From contig NZ_CP011530.1 of assembly GCF_001605725.1 (NCBI RefSeq), positions 496,001-560,000 on the forward strand: a DNA stretch of 64,000 nucleotides, in the 5' to 3' direction. The stretch is from Mycobacteroides immunogenum (GTDB lineage: Bacteria; Actinomycetota; Actinomycetes; Mycobacteriales; Mycobacteriaceae). Of this stretch, positions 63,832 to 64,000 are shown one piece after another; positions within the stretch are counted from its first letter, which is position 1; each line of letters opens with the position of its first letter. The notes under the pieces are model-generated. The model had not been told where the DNA came from. It made no database searches and worked only from the letters and a program-made list of their open reading frames with translations. The position numbers and the translations under genes are program-made.

Positions 63832-64000
63832 ATACGCCGGCGGCGCCGGGGATGATCTGAGTTCGCAACGCACCGTAGCGCCAGGGCTTTTCGCACAGGC
63901 CCTGTGCTGTTGAGGCCGCCATGGTGTTGCGCGATACCCAGCAGCAGAAATCGATCAGGTGTCGCCGAACAATGAGCCGGTAGGCACCACCAGTGCCTCG
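63832..64000. other. End of window, gene content not resolved
   Basis: No gene is supported. It has a hairpin (AGGGCTTTT...AGGCCCTG, about 63882-63905) and a short inverted repeat AGGCAC-CACCA-GTGCCT (63981-63997). On the minus strand a frame runs through it, but stops shortly inside the Csp gene and cannot be assigned. Confidence 0.3.

Larger units (their letters stand above)
42248..64000. mobile_element. Accessory copper-handling genomic island (left part, right end outside window)
   Basis: From about 42,248 the conserved mycobacterial gene order (tadB, tadC, pilins) is lost and replaced by more than 21 kb of copper-related genes with higher GC, many exported and paralogous. I found no integrase, transposase or tRNA-type attachment site in the part shown. 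It interrupts the end of tadA. The boundary is inferred from where TadA homology ceases, not from direct repeats. Confidence 0.65.

Noticed and set aside
42248-64000. Integrase, transposase, plasmid replication or conjugation gene
   Set aside because: Looked for on both strands in the island; none of the frames shows such motifs.
42248-64000. CsoR/RicR repressor gene within the island
   Set aside because: No short frame with the CsoR Cys-His-Cys pattern was found, so the regulator of the TACCC-N5-GGGTA sites is assumed to lie elsewhere.

Overview
The first 42 kb are a conserved mycobacterial chromosome segment. Gene content and order match the M. tuberculosis block Rv3684 to Rv3659c, read in reverse: cds1, Rv3683, ponA2, whiB4, the Rv3680/Rv3679 ATPase pair, Rv3678A-Rv3677, crp, Rv3675, nth, Rv3673-Rv3672, marP, ephE, Rv3669-Rv3668, acs, dppABCD, Rv3662, the Ms1 small RNA, Rv3661, the 6C small RNA, ssd and tadA. 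Upstream of this lie recB and recC with the first codons of recD, an acyltransferase/SGNH-hydrolase pair, a lipoprotein, a GNAT protein, a secreted protein and tRNA-Pro(CGG). The moderately high GC and gene content suggest a rapidly growing mycobacterium, most likely Mycobacteroides (abscessus-chelonae group). That species-level guess is an inference. Four genes between Rv3677 and crp (MocR regulator, cupin, DoxX-like, EamA) appear to be a local insertion.

At about 42,250 the conserved order stops. tadA lacks its usual C-terminus, the tad genes that should follow are absent, and a GC-rich accessory island runs to the window end and probably beyond. I see no integrase or transposase in it. Its content points almost entirely to copper: a CPH-type (P1B-3) copper ATPase with a His-rich N-terminus, a CopZ-like chaperone, a multicopper oxidase (MmcO type), a cytosolic Cys-rich copper-storage protein with 22 Cys in 111 residues, two MPT63-like secreted proteins carrying Cys/Met-rich tails, five LpqS-like proteins ending in the LC-x-x-R-R tail, three paralogous small secreted proteins, and several His-, Gly- or Pro-rich exported proteins. 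A cysteine synthase-like enzyme with an MFS exporter, an ABM-domain protein, a DUF1275 membrane protein, a polysaccharide deacetylase, a carbonic-anhydrase-like protein and an alpha/beta hydrolase are embedded among them.

Two regulatory layers can be read directly. Eight sites of the form TACCC-N5-GGGTA (four exact, four with one changed base), the motif of CsoR/RicR copper-responsive repressors, sit in front of the ATPase, the LpqS-like operons, copZ, mmcO, the hydrolase and the copper-storage gene. In several cases the site lies just upstream of a TANNNT -10 element whose predicted start point coincides with an ATG or GTG, giving leaderless mRNAs. Separately, a BlaI-family repressor and an M56 (BlaR1-like) metallopeptidase are encoded side by side. 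A 12-bp half-site (TACTRTYTAYGT) occurs as inverted repeats both before blaI and before the first MPT63-like gene, so this pair probably controls both operons.

The most unusual structure is a threefold repeated module: copper operator, LpqS-like gene, small secreted two-Cys protein ending in a Y-x-x-V-Q-C-type tail. The copies have diverged, and the spacer between the two genes is recognisably related in at least two copies. I read this as a RicR-type regulon that has expanded in place into a periplasm/cell-wall copper-handling system with many uncharacterised parts.
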